Source: Candidatus Bathyarchaeota archaeon
Lineage (GTDB): Archaea; Thermoproteota; Bathyarchaeia; TCS64
NCBI GenBank assembly: GCA_030613835.1
Contig: JAUWLH010000098.1
Coordinates: 1-5,919, forward strand
Reading direction: 5' to 3'
Length of the DNA stretch: 5,919 bases
The translations under genes and the position numbers were made by a program. Below, piece by piece: positions 5,876 to 5,919 of the stretch; the first letter of the stretch is position 1; the number at the start of each line of letters is the position of its first letter. The notes under the pieces were generated by a model. That model had not been told where the DNA came from and searched no databases. It worked only from the letters and a program-made list of their open reading frames with translations.

Positions 5876-5906
5876 GAAACCTTGATAAAACAACCATTTT
5901 GGATTA
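5856..5906. repeat. Nested inverted repeat in AT-rich spacer
   Basis: TAATCCA (5856-5862) is matched by TGGATTA (5900-5906), and inside it TTTTATC (5866-5872) is matched by GATAAAA (5884-5890) around an 11-base loop. Both arms are perfect 7-mers. It could be a weak RNA hairpin, a terminator of something beyond the window, or a regulator site, or it may be chance in AT-rich DNA. Confidence 0.3.
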
Positions 5907-5919
5907 TTTATCGAATCGT

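Noticed and set aside
1..5919. CRISPR array, insertion sequence, toxin-antitoxin or defence system
   Set aside because: There are no regularly spaced repeats, transposase motifs, paired terminal repeats or characteristic domains; the genes are ordinary metabolic enzymes and small unknowns.

Overview
The window looks archaeal, most likely from a TACK-type lineage (crenarchaeal, thaumarchaeal or bathyarchaeal). Genes lie close behind AT-rich TATA-like boxes. Most starts have no good Shine-Dalgarno sequence, and at least one box sits at the roughly 26-base distance expected of a leaderless gene. T-runs follow several stop codons, and arginine is coded largely by AGG. The lineage is an inference from style; no rRNA or marker gene is present.

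Layout from left to right. Positions 3-719 (+) are the 3' part of an unrecognised, strongly basic protein whose frame is still open at the left edge. Positions 846-2531 (-) encode a gamma-glutamyltransferase-fold Ntn hydrolase that keeps its catalytic threonine but lacks the residues that hold a gamma-glutamyl group. A short AT-rich divergent promoter (about 2532-2605) separates it from a 104-aa uncharacterised protein (2606-2920, +). A complete M42-family metallo-aminopeptidase (2958-4043, +) follows closely, probably on the same transcript. A hairpin plus T-run ends that unit and merges into the promoter of a fumarylacetoacetate-hydrolase-family enzyme (4102-5121, +). Beyond it lie a DinB-like fragment missing its first helix (5216-5464, +) and a convergent 91-95-aa unknown (about 5461-5736, -) that overlaps it at the stop codons. 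The last 170 bases are very AT-rich and hold no convincing gene, only TATA-like boxes, a nested inverted repeat and a possible 21-codon leaderless ORF.

Three of the genes encode hydrolytic or catabolic enzymes: an Ntn amidohydrolase, a cobalt/zinc aminopeptidase and an FAH-type C-C hydrolase or dehydratase. Peptide or amide turnover feeding organic-acid breakdown is a reasonable shared theme, but no pathway is proved by the sequence. I see no defence system, mobile element, CRISPR array or tRNA. The points most worth a second look are the altered substrate pocket of the GGT-like enzyme, the single TATA element that may drive both divergent genes, the terminator-promoter overlap before the FAH gene, and the decayed DinB gene.
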